Made by a program: the position numbers and the translations under genes. Below, one piece after another: positions 7,725 through 16,900 of a stretch of DNA of 64,000 bases. The notes beneath the pieces are model-generated. The model was not told where the DNA came from and searched no databases. It was given only the letters and a program-made list of their open reading frames with translations. This DNA comes from CAZSNT01 sp964607765. Its GTDB lineage: Bacteria; Verrucomicrobiota; Lentisphaeria; Oligosphaerales; JABHEG01. The stretch is taken from NCBI GenBank assembly GCA_964607765.1, contig CAZSNT010000025.1, positions 1 to 64,000 on the forward strand. The letters run 5' to 3'. Numbering within the stretch: position 1 is the stretch's first letter; each line of letters starts with the position of its first letter.

Positions 7725-9455
7725 TCAACCCCCGTCCGCTGTATGCGTGTCGGTCTGCTTCATGATGCCGTGCGGCACGAAGCGCTTGTCCCGGGTCAGC
7801 AGCACCTGATCGATCATGACACCGTCCTCCGTGTTCTCCAGGCGAAGTTCGGTCACACCGGCCGGTATCCGCAGGGGCTGCAGTCCGGCGACCCAGTGCC
7901 AGCGCTTGAAGATCTCGTCCGACAGTTTGACACGGCTCTCGCCGACGGCACAGCCGATCGAGTTGGAGCACCCATCGGCCCAGTGCGCCCTGACCCACAC
8001 AACGAAGTCGCCCGTCGTAGCGTCAGGCAACTGGTAGCGGGCATGCCCTTTACCTTTGCCGGCCTTGTCGGGCACAGCGAGCACGCGGTTCCCCGACGCG
8101 TCGTTCGAGCCCGCGATAAGCATGGGCGCAGTGACCGCTTCGGCCGCTGCCTCCGCCTCGATGAGAAGGTACTCAGCCTGGCGCCGGTCACGCGGCTCCA
8201 CCACGAGCCCGGTCACAGGATCTGCGGGGTCCGGCACAGGCGAACGCGGTGCACGGGCCAAGCTCAAGCCCAGACACACGGCGAACGCGGCAGCCGCAAC
8301 GCCGAGACGTTGAAGCCACGCGGCGAGCCCCGCGCGGCCCGGCCTGCCCGCGGCAGCCGCAACGCCCAGGCCGTAGCCCAGCACCAAGTTCGTGTTGCGC
8401 GTGACAACAGTGGCGAACACGGAAGCGCACACGACGACGGCGGTCATGCCGGCAGCTGCGGCCCCGTCAGGTGCGCTCGCCGCACCCTTCACCGCCGCAA
8501 CCATCACCGACACGAGCAGCGCCGCGAGCAGCAGGGCAGAGGGCAGTCCGGCCTCGACGCCCCACAGGATGTACTGGCTGTTAGTGTCCGGGACAATGCG
8601 ATTGTCATCGGGGTCGGGGAATGTCTGGAAGTAGTTCTGGATAGTGTCCTTGTAGCGTCCCAGCCCGTGCCCAACCACGGGCGACGCAGCGACGGCGTGC
8701 CGGCTCGCCTGGACCTCGATGTAGAGTCGTTTCAGAGAGCCTGTCTCCGGGCGGTGCAGACGCAGTACCTGCCACGTCCCCGAGCCCGCGACGCAGGCGC
8801 CCAGGACAGCGGCGATGCCGCCGATGCAGAACAGCCGGCGCGCCCGGTCCGGCTGCGCCAACCGCACCGCCACAGCAGCGCCGGCAACGCCACAGAGCAT
8901 CAAACCGGCGTGCATGCAGGTGGCCGCATACGCCAAGAGCAGGCCGGCCACGCACCTGTCGCTGTCGCGCCGGCCGGCGAGCGGCGTGACGGTGAAAGGC
9001 AACAGCAGGCTCAACAGAAGCGAAAAGCGTGTCGGGTTCAGCGTGCCGCCGGGCCGGCCCAGCAGGCGAGTGCCCCAATGCCAGGCAACCAGCCCCACGA
9101 ACAGCCCCAGCAGCACGCGCTGCAGGCGACGGCGTTCCGCCACGCCCAGAGCGCCAAACGTCACCCAGGCGATACCCAACACGACAACTGCCTGCACGAG
9201 TTCCCTGAGCCCTGCCGCCAGATCGGTACGCCCAAGCCGTGTCAGCCCAAGGCACAGGCAGCAAAGCAGCAGCACATGCAGCCAAGAGGGTGGACGCAGT
9301 TCGGTGCGCCGGCGCAGGAGAACGAGCGCTGACAAGACGGCCAGCGGCAGCAGAGACAGCGGCACGCCCCGCGCCACGACGCCCAGCGCGTCACAGACGA
9401 GGGCTACGCCCGCAAGCCAAAGCACAGTTACTGAGATTCGGTCCCGGCCAGCCAT
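7725..9455 (-). CDS. O-antigen-ligase/Wzy-like membrane protein with lectin-like C-terminal domain
   Basis: About 576 residues. The first roughly 400 are polytopic membrane with a large periplasmic loop. The stretch PVVGHGLGRYKDTIQNYF ... DTNSQYILWGVEAGLPSALLL is typical of O-antigen ligase/polymerase (Wzy_C) proteins that join lipid-linked glycans. The last roughly 140 residues (from about EAEAAAEAV) look like a soluble jelly-roll carbohydrate-binding domain, with paired aromatic/Trp positions and ending in TELRLENTEDGVMIDQVLLT. Such a tail is unusual on a ligase. The ATG at 9455 has GGGAG 7 bases upstream; a TTG at 9473 is possible. The start overlaps the end of the upstream ConA-like gene by 28 bases, so the two are co-transcribed and probably translationally coupled. 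Confidence 0.7.
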   Translation of the reverse strand: MAGRDRISVTVLWLAGVALVCDALGVVARGVPLSLLPLAVLSALVLLRRRTELRPPSWLHVLLLCCLCLGLTRLGRTDLAAGLRELVQAVVVLGIAWVTFGALGVAERRRLQRVLLGLFVGLVAWHWGTRLLGRPGGTLNPTRFSLLLSLLLPFTVTPLAGRRDSDRCVAGLLLAYAATCMHAGLMLCGVAGAAVAVRLAQPDRARRLFCIGGIAAVLGACVAGSGTWQVLRLHRPETGSLKRLYIEVQASRHAVAASPVVGHGLGRYKDTIQNYFQTFPDPDDNRIVPDTNSQYILWGVEAGLPSALLLAALLVSVMVAAVKGAASAPDGAAAAGMTAVVVCASVFATVVTRNTNLVLGYGLGVAAAAGRPGRAGLAAWLQRLGVAAAAFAVCLGLSLARAPRSPVPDPADPVTGLVVEPRDRRQAEYLLIEAEAAAEAVTAPMLIAGSNDASGNRVLAVPDKAGKGKGHARYQLPDATTGDFVVWVRAHWADGCSNSIGCAVGESRVKLSDEIFKRWHWVAGLQPLRIPAGVTELRLENTEDGVMIDQVLLTRDKRFVPHGIMKQTDTHTADGG

Positions 9456-12301
9456 CTGGGCTCTCCCACCCAATACGTTGCCCCTGCCCGGTTGCCGCCC
9501 AGTCCCGCCATCAAGTAGTCCTGGTTGCTGCTGTTGCCCAGGGTGAGCACAATGGATCGCGGACCCCGGCTGCGCAGACCGCGCGACTCCAGCAGCTGCC
9601 CCAGATCAAGGCGCAGCAGATCATCCTGCACGGCGACGTCGCCCAGGTACAGGTGTTTCAACCAGCGGCCGCGGTATTCACGTCGTCCGTATTGCAGCCC
9701 CCGTTCCGCTGATGGCGTCAGCAACCACGACGTACCGGCTACAGGGCCGGCAACCCCCACCAGACGACCACGGCCACGGCTGATCTCGACGTGCAGGTTG
9801 ATCTTCGCAGCGTCGCCCACGCGCAACGGCAGCTCAAGCACAGGCGTCTGGCTGAGCTCCACGTCACAGGCTCGACGCACGGCGAAAATGCCGCCGCCGA
9901 ACGGGTTCTCCACAGTAACGCCCGGCCCGGAGCGCCGCATGATGACGGCGTCGGGGAAAGCGGGGCGCCACGGCAAATCCGCCTCTGACCTGCCGAACAC
10001 CAGAGCGCGCTCCGGCGTCGCGGTCCGCTTTTCCGCCACCGTCGTGACGCGAGAGAGAACAAATCCGTTACCGACCGTCCAGAACGCGAGCTGACCGCCC
10101 GGGACGGGATCCGGATCGGCCACGTCGAACAGCAGCTCACCGTTGAGTCGGATCAGCAGACGCCCGTCAGCTTTGCGGATATTGAAGCCCCACCATTTCC
10201 AGTGCACGGCCTGATGCGTGTATTCGGACGGGAACAGGAATCTCTGCTCCGTCGTGGACGCTATTTCCACGCCGCGCTTGAGCAGGAACGTACGCGTGTT
10301 ACTCTCGCCGCCCATCACGAGCGTGTAGCCGGAGTCCAGGTTGCGCCCGTCCGTGCAGAACGACACGCCCAGATCCCGTCGGATGTAGTACTCGCGCTCC
10401 TTGGGCAGCGTCGCTGTCAGAGCAAGGTAGCAGTCAATCTGCTGATCACCGTGGTAGGCCGCCTTGCTGAACATGGCACAGAGCCGCGGGGATCGGCCCA
10501 CCATGAAATTCCAGCCCTCCTGGCAGGCCCAGCGCAGGTTCATACCGAACATGCCGTCGTGCCAGTACCAGTCCGCGGGCGCCCGTTCGAACAGTTCGTG
10601 CCAGATGTTGGCGGCGTGGAGGCCATGCTTTGCCGCGTCGAATGCCTGCCCGGGCGGCGGCACGATCATCAGATGGACCGGCCCATCGTGGCGGACGCCG
10701 GCAGCCTGCCACTCGCCCTGACGCCGGACAAGCAGTTCGCCGCTGCGCCGCCCGAACTCGAGTGTGAACTCTCTGCCCGGGGCAGCTCCTTCGCCCGTTG
10801 CGGGCAGCGCCCATCCATCCGCGTCCTTGGTGAACGCAAACCTGGCCAGGCAATCGGCTGTGCTCGCCGGTTCCGGCGTACTCAACACGAGGAAAGCGTA
10901 CTCCCCGGACCGCAGGCTGGGAGTGGAGCGATACGTGAAGTCGCCGTACAACGGCAGCCGGGTAACGGCCCGGAGTCGCCGCAAGCCCAACACGTCGTCG
11001 CGGCGCGCCGCGATCTGGTAGGTGTTGCTGCCCCTCGCCCACTGCTCGAACTGTTCCGGGTCGCGTCCCTCGTCGTGGCTGTATTTGGCGCCGAAATTGG
11101 TGCTCTCGGCGAGCACGGGCTGGCCCAGGTCCTCCGTGGCCGGATGAACGGGCCGGGCCGCGACGTCGTCGAACTCAACCGGTTCCCCGTCCAGCCCGGT
11201 GTGAATGTGGAGCGTGCCGGCGACCAGGTCCGTCAGCACGTGCGAACCCAGTTCGCGCCCGTCCAGGTACGCGTGCGCAACGTGCCCTCGCGTCGTGCCC
11301 ACTCCCACTCGTACCCAGTTGCAGCGTGGCGGACGGTCGGGCCAGCGCTCAAGCACCTCCCACTCCGATGTGCCGTGACGGCGACACAGGCACCAACACG
11401 CCGCGTCCGCGCCCGGCTCGCGCCACCAGCCGAAGCCAACCTGGGCACCGTCCAGATCGCCCTGCCCGATCAGGAAACATGGCGGCGCGGCCCGCAGCTG
11501 ATCGTCACGCGCGTCCTTGCGTGGCCGGCCGTAGTAGAAACTCGCCTCCGCGATGAAACACTCGCTGCGCGCCGCGGCCGTGTCGTAGGCGAACACGCCG
11601 CTGCTGCCCTTGTCGCCCTGCCCCAGCACGGTGAACGGATTGACGGCCCGCTGGAATTTCGGGTCCATCGCCTCAAAGCGGTTGCTGGGCAGTCCGCCGC
11701 CATGCTGGTTCAGTTGCCAGCGCCCCGACACCGTGCGCCAGCCGTCGTCCTGCGCAAGCTCCTCGCGCATGAACCCGTCAGCCATCTCGAACGGATGCAC
11801 GCGCGTCTCCTCGAGCGCCGAGGCCGTGCCGCGTGCAGTCACCTCGAACAACTCCCAGCCATCCCCGTCCGCCAAGACGCTGACCGCGCCGTCCGGGCCG
11901 CACTTCTGGACGATTGCATCGGCGTAGACATGCAGTGCAGCGGGAGAAGGCGGCATGCCGGCTGGGGCGGGTTGGATCCGTACAGCGGCACCAGCAGCAC
12001 GATTCCGCAGGTACCACCCGCCGGGCGGCGCAGGCACGGCCTGCCACGTATAGCGAACCGCAACGACACCGGGGCCCGGTCGTGACCTGAGCTGCACGAG
12101 CCCGCACTGTTGCCCTGCCAGCGCTGCTTCGCACGCCGCGATCGGATCATCGGGCGGGGGCGGAGGCGGCGGCACAGGCGGGGTCGAGTCGGCCAGGAAC
12201 ACGACGGCGGCCAGGGCAGCGGCGGCCAACGCCAACGCTGTCAGCCCGACGAGCCACCACCTGCGACACGCAGGGGCATCATGTTCTGAAGTCCGATTCA
12301 T
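9428..12301 (-). CDS. Large membrane-anchored protein with ConA-like (LamG/glucanase-type) regions
   Basis: About 957 residues. An N-terminal membrane anchor or uncleaved signal (WWLVGLTALALAAAALAAVV, about 15-37) is followed by a run of prolines (near 43-52), then a long extracytoplasmic part. At least two segments have the beta-sandwich feel of concanavalin-A-like domains: one with GQGDLDGAQVGFGWWREPG and VGVGTTRGHVAHAYLDGREL, another ending RLLIRLNGELLFDVADPDP then GGQLAFWTVGNGFVLSRVTT. No catalytic motif was recognised. It probably binds or organises surface polysaccharide made with the ligase-like product encoded downstream. The ATG at 12301 is preferred because the signal/anchor follows directly; its Shine-Dalgarno is weak. 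Family unknown; the domain call is by pattern only. Confidence 0.55.
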   Translation of the reverse strand: MNRTSEHDAPACRRWWLVGLTALALAAAALAAVVFLADSTPPVPPPPPPPDDPIAACEAALAGQQCGLVQLRSRPGPGVVAVRYTWQAVPAPPGGWYLRNRAAGAAVRIQPAPAGMPPSPAALHVYADAIVQKCGPDGAVSVLADGDGWELFEVTARGTASALEETRVHPFEMADGFMREELAQDDGWRTVSGRWQLNQHGGGLPSNRFEAMDPKFQRAVNPFTVLGQGDKGSSGVFAYDTAAARSECFIAEASFYYGRPRKDARDDQLRAAPPCFLIGQGDLDGAQVGFGWWREPGADAACWCLCRRHGTSEWEVLERWPDRPPRCNWVRVGVGTTRGHVAHAYLDGRELGSHVLTDLVAGTLHIHTGLDGEPVEFDDVAARPVHPATEDLGQPVLAESTNFGAKYSHDEGRDPEQFEQWARGSNTYQIAARRDDVLGLRRLRAVTRLPLYGDFTYRSTPSLRSGEYAFLVLSTPEPASTADCLARFAFTKDADGWALPATGEGAAPGREFTLEFGRRSGELLVRRQGEWQAAGVRHDGPVHLMIVPPPGQAFDAAKHGLHAANIWHELFERAPADWYWHDGMFGMNLRWACQEGWNFMVGRSPRLCAMFSKAAYHGDQQIDCYLALTATLPKEREYYIRRDLGVSFCTDGRNLDSGYTLVMGGESNTRTFLLKRGVEIASTTEQRFLFPSEYTHQAVHWKWWGFNIRKADGRLLIRLNGELLFDVADPDPVPGGQLAFWTVGNGFVLSRVTTVAEKRTATPERALVFGRSEADLPWRPAFPDAVIMRRSGPGVTVENPFGGGIFAVRRACDVELSQTPVLELPLRVGDAAKINLHVEISRGRGRLVGVAGPVAGTSWLLTPSAERGLQYGRREYRGRWLKHLYLGDVAVQDDLLRLDLGQLLESRGLRSRGPRSIVLTLGNSSNQDYLMAGLGGNRAGATYWVGEPRWLAGTESQ

Positions 12302-12355
12302 GCGGAACTGTGACTCACTACGCGAGGGAGGGGTGGATCCGAGCCCTGCTCTGCC

Positions 12356-12384
12356 AATATACGCAACCCGGACGTTTCGGGCAA
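12356..12384 (-). promoter_or_regulatory. Sigma-70-like promoter for the ConA-like/ligase operon
   Basis: Read on the minus strand: TTGCCC (12384-12379), 17 bases, TATATT (12361-12356). The expected transcript start is about 48 bases upstream of the ATG at 12301. Good -10 and spacing; identified by eye. Confidence 0.55.
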
Positions 12385-12462
12385 GGGACCGCTGTTCATG
12401 GCATCTGACGTTTTTGTGGCTACGGTAAAGGTCGCGTTTTTGCATCTGCCGGAGAACAAGCG

Positions 12463-14583
12463 GTGAGCTCGACTGTCCCACAGCGCCTGCGCCTGCAACT
12501 GGATCGGGGAACGGTCCTGGAAGCGGCGTTGGTTGCGGCGGCGGTCATCGCGGCCATCGCTGTGCGCTGGATGTATCTCGCCCAGTTCAGCGAAACGGCC
12601 ATAGGCGCGGTCGCAGTCGGTCCGGACGTACGTGAATACGACGCGTGGGCGAGAGAGATACTCGCCGGACAGCGGCTGTGGACGAAGCTGCACTTCCACG
12701 CACCGCTCTATCCTTACGTACTGGCGTTCTTTTACCGCGTTTCGGGAATGCACGTGTGCGGCGCCCGCGCTCTGCAGCTGGGGCTGGACATCATCGCGCT
12801 GCTCATGAGCACCTGCGCGGCACGGTTGTTGGTCGGTCGACGCGCGGGCGTGGTGGTCGCTGTGCTGTGGGCTTTCTACCTGCCGCTGGTCTACCACAGC
12901 GCCGAGCTCATCAGCGAAGGGTTACTCGTGACACTGTTCAGCGGTGTGTTTCTGGTCTGGGCGATCACGCGCCGCACGGAGCGGAGGCGGATGCGTGTGG
13001 CGCTGTTCCTCGCGATGGGGCTTCTCCTCGGTTTGGCGGCAATCGCGCACCCGCTGAGTCTCCTGTTCAGCGCTGTCCTGGTCCCGGCGCTGGTGTTCGC
13101 TGTCGCTCCCGGCAGCAGGCGGCAAGCGGCGGGACTCGGCGCTGCCATGGTTCTGGGAATCGCCATCCCGATTCTGCCGGTCACCGTCCGCAACGCCATG
13201 GTCAGCGGCGAGTTCGTCCTGATCCAGTCCCGGGCCGGGATGAACTTCTACCTCGGCAACAACCCTTCCGCGACGGGCACGTGCTACGCGCGGCCCGGCA
13301 AGGGGTACGAGCAGATCCTGCAGTTGACGGAGCAGCGGGGGCCGTTGACGGAGCGCCAGAAAGCACGGTTCTACACGCGTCGCGCGCTCACATTCATCCT
13401 GGATCAGCCCGGCCGATGGCTCCGGCTTGTTGGCCGCAAGGCGCTGTTGACCTGGCACAGCAGCGAGATAGCCAGCGGCCCGGACCTGCCGGAACTGCAG
13501 GTCCAGACCGCAGTGATGCGCGCGCCCTTATTGCGCTTTGGCGCCGTGGCGCCGTTGGCCTTGGCCGGGCTTTGGTTCGGCAGGCGGCGACGCGCACTCG
13601 CACCGCTCTACGCTTGCGTGGGTGCCTACACGGCGGCCCTTGCCCTGTTCGTAACAAGCGGCCGGTACCGGCTGGGGATGATTCCCGCGGTACTGTTGCT
13701 GAGCGCCGTCGGGGTAGACGGTTTCGTGCGCACGTGGGTCGACGACGACGCGCGTGCGATGCTCAAGGGCGGGCTCTGCGTCGTGCTGGGCGCTGTGCTC
13801 TGTTTTGTACCGCACGCGCCGCACCTGCCGGACAGTCAGGCCGAGTCCTGGGGGTTGGTGGCGGAAGCGGCCTGGCGCGGCGGGGCCCCAGGGCTGGCCG
13901 GCAAGTGCCTGGGCGCGGGACTCGCCGCCGATCCCGAGAATGCTCACATGAACCACCTGCTGGGCGTTGTTCTGACCGAGACACAGCGCCCGGCTGACGC
14001 GCTCGTGTTCTTCGGGAGGGCTGCGGAGACTGCGCCGGGGAACGCCCGGGTGCGGGTGGATTGGGGCATCGCGCTGGCCCAACTCGGGCGGCGTGACGAG
14101 GCAGCATCCGAGCTGGCCCGGGCCCTGGCCATCGATCCGGATTGCTCCTCAGCTCATTACAACCTGGGCGTCCTCGCCCAAGCGCAAGGGCAGATCGCGG
14201 CGGCTGTCGAACACTACACGCGCGCCCTGGCCGTCGAGCCCGCCCTGGTCAGTGCCCAGCTCAACCTCGGTGTATGCCGACACCGTGGAGGCGAATACGA
14301 TGCGGCTCTCGCGCACTATGCCACGGCGACCAACCTGGCTCCCCGCAAGGCTGGAGCCTGGGCCTGCAAGGCCGCGCTGCACGCTGACCGGGACGAGCAC
14401 GCCGAGGCCAGGCGCTGCTTCGAACGGGCGTTGCGGCTGGATCAGCGGCAACCGCAGGTGTGGATCGCGTACAGTCGCGCGTTGCGCGCCGCGGGGAACG
14501 ACCGGGAAGCCGAGGCCGTATTGGGGCGAGGCCGGAAGGCCAATCCGACCGACACCATTCTGCAGAAGGAACCGGATCGGTGA
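12463..14583 (+). CDS. PMT/GT39-like membrane glycosyltransferase with C-terminal TPR repeats
   Basis: 706 residues. The N-terminal roughly 450 are polytopic with the layout of dolichyl-phosphate-mannose/ArnT-type glycosyltransferases: an acidic first loop (GPDVREYDAWA), HFHAPLYPYVLAFFY, many helices, and a loop RAGMNFYLGNNPSATGTCY. From about residue 485 there are at least five TPR units (for example ADALVFFGRAAETAPGNARV, SSAHYNLGVLAQAQG, EARRCFERALRLDQRQP). Likely role: transfer of a polyprenyl-linked sugar to protein or glycan at the periplasmic face, with the TPRs binding a partner. The GTG start has GGAGA 8 bases before it. The stop overlaps the next start (GTGA), so the coiled-coil gene is translationally coupled. 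Confidence 0.75.
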   Translation: MSSTVPQRLRLQLDRGTVLEAALVAAAVIAAIAVRWMYLAQFSETAIGAVAVGPDVREYDAWAREILAGQRLWTKLHFHAPLYPYVLAFFYRVSGMHVCGARALQLGLDIIALLMSTCAARLLVGRRAGVVVAVLWAFYLPLVYHSAELISEGLLVTLFSGVFLVWAITRRTERRRMRVALFLAMGLLLGLAAIAHPLSLLFSAVLVPALVFAVAPGSRRQAAGLGAAMVLGIAIPILPVTVRNAMVSGEFVLIQSRAGMNFYLGNNPSATGTCYARPGKGYEQILQLTEQRGPLTERQKARFYTRRALTFILDQPGRWLRLVGRKALLTWHSSEIASGPDLPELQVQTAVMRAPLLRFGAVAPLALAGLWFGRRRRALAPLYACVGAYTAALALFVTSGRYRLGMIPAVLLLSAVGVDGFVRTWVDDDARAMLKGGLCVVLGAVLCFVPHAPHLPDSQAESWGLVAEAAWRGGAPGLAGKCLGAGLAADPENAHMNHLLGVVLTETQRPADALVFFGRAAETAPGNARVRVDWGIALAQLGRRDEAASELARALAIDPDCSSAHYNLGVLAQAQGQIAAAVEHYTRALAVEPALVSAQLNLGVCRHRGGEYDAALAHYATATNLAPRKAGAWACKAALHADRDEHAEARRCFERALRLDQRQPQVWIAYSRALRAAGNDREAEAVLGRGRKANPTDTILQKEPDR

Positions 14584-15398
14584 GAAAAGACAGCAAAATC
14601 ACAGCAGCGAGCTGGAAATGGCAGCCATATGCCACTATTTTAACCGTTCTGTGTTTTCCCATTGGCGTGTGCAGCACGTCGGCACAGAACACACTGCAGC
14701 GACCAGAGGCCGAGGCCATGGAGCTGCAGCGGGCGCAGGCGGTGCGTCACGCCACGCAGGAGCGAGTCATTGAGCTCAGTGCTGCGTTGCGACGTACCGA
14801 GCAGGAGCTTGAGCAGCTGCGCCGCCGGTACGCGAACCTCTATTTGGAGTCGCGTCGGCAGCAGCAACAGTTTGAGCGTGTGGAGCTTCGCATCTCCTCC
14901 CTGCTCTCCGATTACGAGACATCGCCATCGGAGCGTGCGTTGTCGCGGGTACTGGAAGCTCTCCAGGGGCTGCGCAAAACGCAGCTGGAGCTGGACGATG
15001 ACGTCCGGCGTTTCGGGAGCTACCTGAACTCGGTACTGGACATTTTGGAGCCGAGTGATGTCCTGCGTCGTGAAGTGACCGCCCGTTTTGCGGATTTGAC
15101 CGCAGCGGTTGAAAACACGACGCGTCCGCCACCGTTAGTCGCCAGGCGAGGTGGCGGGGAGTCCGGACGGCTTGAGTGCCGGGTTCTTACCGTGAAGGAC
15201 GATTTACAGATCGTCGTATTGAACCACGGGCAGTTGGACGGTGTTCGTCTGGGAACACACTGGCATGTGGTACGTGATAACGAGAACGCAGCTCGGCTGC
15301 GTGTGATTGAGGTCCGGCCGACGATAAGCGCCGCAATGGTTGTTGAAGGCCGGCTTCGCAAGATCGAGCCGGGCGCGTTGGTCCGGAGTGCAAAGTGA
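14580..15398 (+). CDS. Exported coiled-coil protein with C-terminal beta domain
   Basis: About 272 residues. An N-terminal signal-like segment (YATILTVLCFPIGVCSTSA) precedes a long heptad-rich coiled coil, roughly residues 38-110, rich in Glu, Arg and Gln. The C-terminal roughly 70 residues (LTVKDDLQIVVLNHGQLDGV ... GALVRSAK) have the LNxGxxDGVxxG pattern of small beta-barrel domains found in envelope-assembly proteins such as the FlgT C-terminus. Function unknown; probably periplasmic. The GTG at 14580 overlaps the stop of the TPR glycosyltransferase gene, so it belongs to that operon. It is followed 54 bases later by the L22 gene, an unusual upstream neighbour for a ribosomal cluster. Confidence 0.65.
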   Translation: MRKDSKITAASWKWQPYATILTVLCFPIGVCSTSAQNTLQRPEAEAMELQRAQAVRHATQERVIELSAALRRTEQELEQLRRRYANLYLESRRQQQQFERVELRISSLLSDYETSPSERALSRVLEALQGLRKTQLELDDDVRRFGSYLNSVLDILEPSDVLRREVTARFADLTAAVENTTRPPPLVARRGGGESGRLECRVLTVKDDLQIVVLNHGQLDGVRLGTHWHVVRDNENAARLRVIEVRPTISAAMVVEGRLRKIEPGALVRSAK

Positions 15399-15452
15399 AG
15401 CCAAGTCGCGGGATTCCGCGGCTGGCGGTAATCGAAGAAAGAACGGTAGCCC

Positions 15453-15797
15453 ATGGAAGCGCGAGCGATCAGCAAATACGTCCGCATTTCGCCGTTCAAA
15501 GCGCGGCATGTCACCCGACTCATCCAGGGCAAGAGTGCGCCGGAAGCCCTTGCGCTTCTCGAGCTCATTCCCAGGAAAGCGGCTCGGCTGGTGGGCAAGA
15601 CGTTGCGCTCTGCGGTTGCGAACGCAGAGAATGACGAGCACGCAGGCGGCGTCACGGTTGACGACCTGGTTGTCAAGGAAGCGGTGATTGGTGAAGGGCC
15701 GACCATGCGGCGGTTCCGTCCCAAGGCGCGCGGCATGGCGGGCAGGATTCGGAAGCGCACGAGCCACATCCGCGTGGTCGTGACGGACGAAGTCTAA
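15453..15797 (+). CDS. rplV: 50S ribosomal protein L22
   Basis: 114 residues, full length. The N-terminal core EARAISKYVRISPFKARHVT and the C-terminal hook RFRPKARGMAGRIRKRTSHI match L22, which lines the peptide exit tunnel. It is the first ribosomal gene of the cluster; the usual S19 partner is absent upstream. The Shine-Dalgarno is poor (GAAAGAA well upstream). Confidence 0.97.
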   Translation: MEARAISKYVRISPFKARHVTRLIQGKSAPEALALLELIPRKAARLVGKTLRSAVANAENDEHAGGVTVDDLVVKEAVIGEGPTMRRFRPKARGMAGRIRKRTSHIRVVVTDEV

Positions 15798-15813
15798 GCA
15801 CAGGGAGTTGAAC

Positions 15814-16530
15814 GTGGGTCAGAAAGTCAATCCCATCGGCTTCAGGATTCCGGTCACGAAGGACTGGCAGTCACGCTGGTTCGCGCGGAAGGCGGATTTC
15901 GGTCCGTTGCTGCACGAGGATCTGCGCATCCGGTCTTTCGTGAAGAACGAGTTGAAGCAGGCGGCCGTATCGAAGGTCACGATTGAGCGGTTCGCGAAGC
16001 GGCTGCGTGTGACGGTGTTTTCCGGTCGCCCGGGCCTGGTTATCGGGCGGCGTGGCGCAGAGATTGACCGACTCAAGTTCGAGATCTCGCGCATGAGCGG
16101 CGGCAAAGAGATTTACCTTGATATCAGGGAAGTACGGAACCCTGAGCTTGACGCGCAGCTGGTGGCCGAGAGCATCGCCCAGCAGCTGGAGCGCCGGATC
16201 AACTTCCGGCGCGCCATGAAGCGTGCCATACAAACGGCGATGGACATGGGTGCGGTGGGCATTCGCGTGCGCTGCGCCGGGCGCCTGAACGGTGCTGAGC
16301 TGGCCCGCTGTGAGCAGTACAAGGACGGCAAAGTCCCGCTGCACACGCTGCGTGCCAACATCGATTACGGCTTCACGGAAGCCAACACGCTAGCCGGTGC
16401 GATCGGCGTCAAAGTCTGGATCTGCAGAGGCGAGACTTCGGAGGATAGCCACGATGCCACTGATGCCAAAACGCGTAAAGCACCGAAAGGTGCAGCGAAA
16501 GGTCCGCGGCGGGGTCGCCGGACGCAATAA
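15814..16530 (+). CDS. rpsC: 30S ribosomal protein S3
   Basis: 238 residues. GQKVNPIGFRIPVTKDWQSR at the start, the KH-domain GRPGLVIGRRGAEIDRL and the C-terminal IGVKVWICRGE are diagnostic. A basic tail of about 30 residues follows (ending PKGAAKGPRRGRRTQ). The GTG at 15814 has GGAG 7 bases upstream. The last 77 bases overlap the start of rplP in another frame, so tail sequence and L16 N-terminus share DNA. Confidence 0.97.
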   Translation: MGQKVNPIGFRIPVTKDWQSRWFARKADFGPLLHEDLRIRSFVKNELKQAAVSKVTIERFAKRLRVTVFSGRPGLVIGRRGAEIDRLKFEISRMSGGKEIYLDIREVRNPELDAQLVAESIAQQLERRINFRRAMKRAIQTAMDMGAVGIRVRCAGRLNGAELARCEQYKDGKVPLHTLRANIDYGFTEANTLAGAIGVKVWICRGETSEDSHDATDAKTRKAPKGAAKGPRRGRRTQ

Positions 16531-16870
16531 CAAACTCGACTTCGGTGAGTATGGTCTGCAAGCCCTTGAGGCAGCATGGATCACCGCGAACCAGATCGAG
16601 GCAGCGCGTGTCGCAGCGACGCGTCACATGCGTCGGCGCGGCAAGCTCTGGATCCGTGTGTTCCCGGACAAGCCGATTTCGAAGAAGCCTCTGGAAACCC
16701 GCATGGGTAAAGGTAAGGGCAACCCTGAAGGCTGGGTTGCTGTGGTCAAGCCGGGCAACATGATCATCGAAATCAGCGGCTGCACCGAGACCGTCGCCAA
16801 GGCCGCTCTCGCCCGAGCCGCCAGCAAGGTCCCAATGCGCTGTAAGATGCTGTCGCGCCACTCGGCGTAG
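16454..16870 (+). CDS. rplP: 50S ribosomal protein L16
   Basis: 138 residues, full length, binding near the A site. Motifs: MPKRVKHRKVQRKVRGG, LWIRVFPDKPISKKPLETRM, GKGKGNPEGWVAVVKPG. The ATG at 16454 is supported by GGAGG (16440-16444) with 9-base spacing and by alignment to the family start. The gene therefore begins inside rpsC and overlaps it by 77 bases. Confidence 0.97.
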   Translation: MPLMPKRVKHRKVQRKVRGGVAGRNNKLDFGEYGLQALEAAWITANQIEAARVAATRHMRRRGKLWIRVFPDKPISKKPLETRMGKGKGNPEGWVAVVKPGNMIIEISGCTETVAKAALARAASKVPMRCKMLSRHSA

Positions 16871-16900
16871 AAGCACTTCGGAGTAAGGAGACGGCCAGAG

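Noticed and set aside
7713..9332. 539-codon plus-strand frame opposite the O-antigen-ligase-like gene
   Set aside because: Low-complexity Arg/Gln/His translation and no ribosome-binding site; the minus strand encodes a coherent membrane protein.
10202..12085. 627-codon plus-strand frame opposite the ConA-like gene
   Set aside because: Composition is shadow-like (Arg, Val, His rich) and it lies wholly antisense to a gene with signal anchor and promoter.
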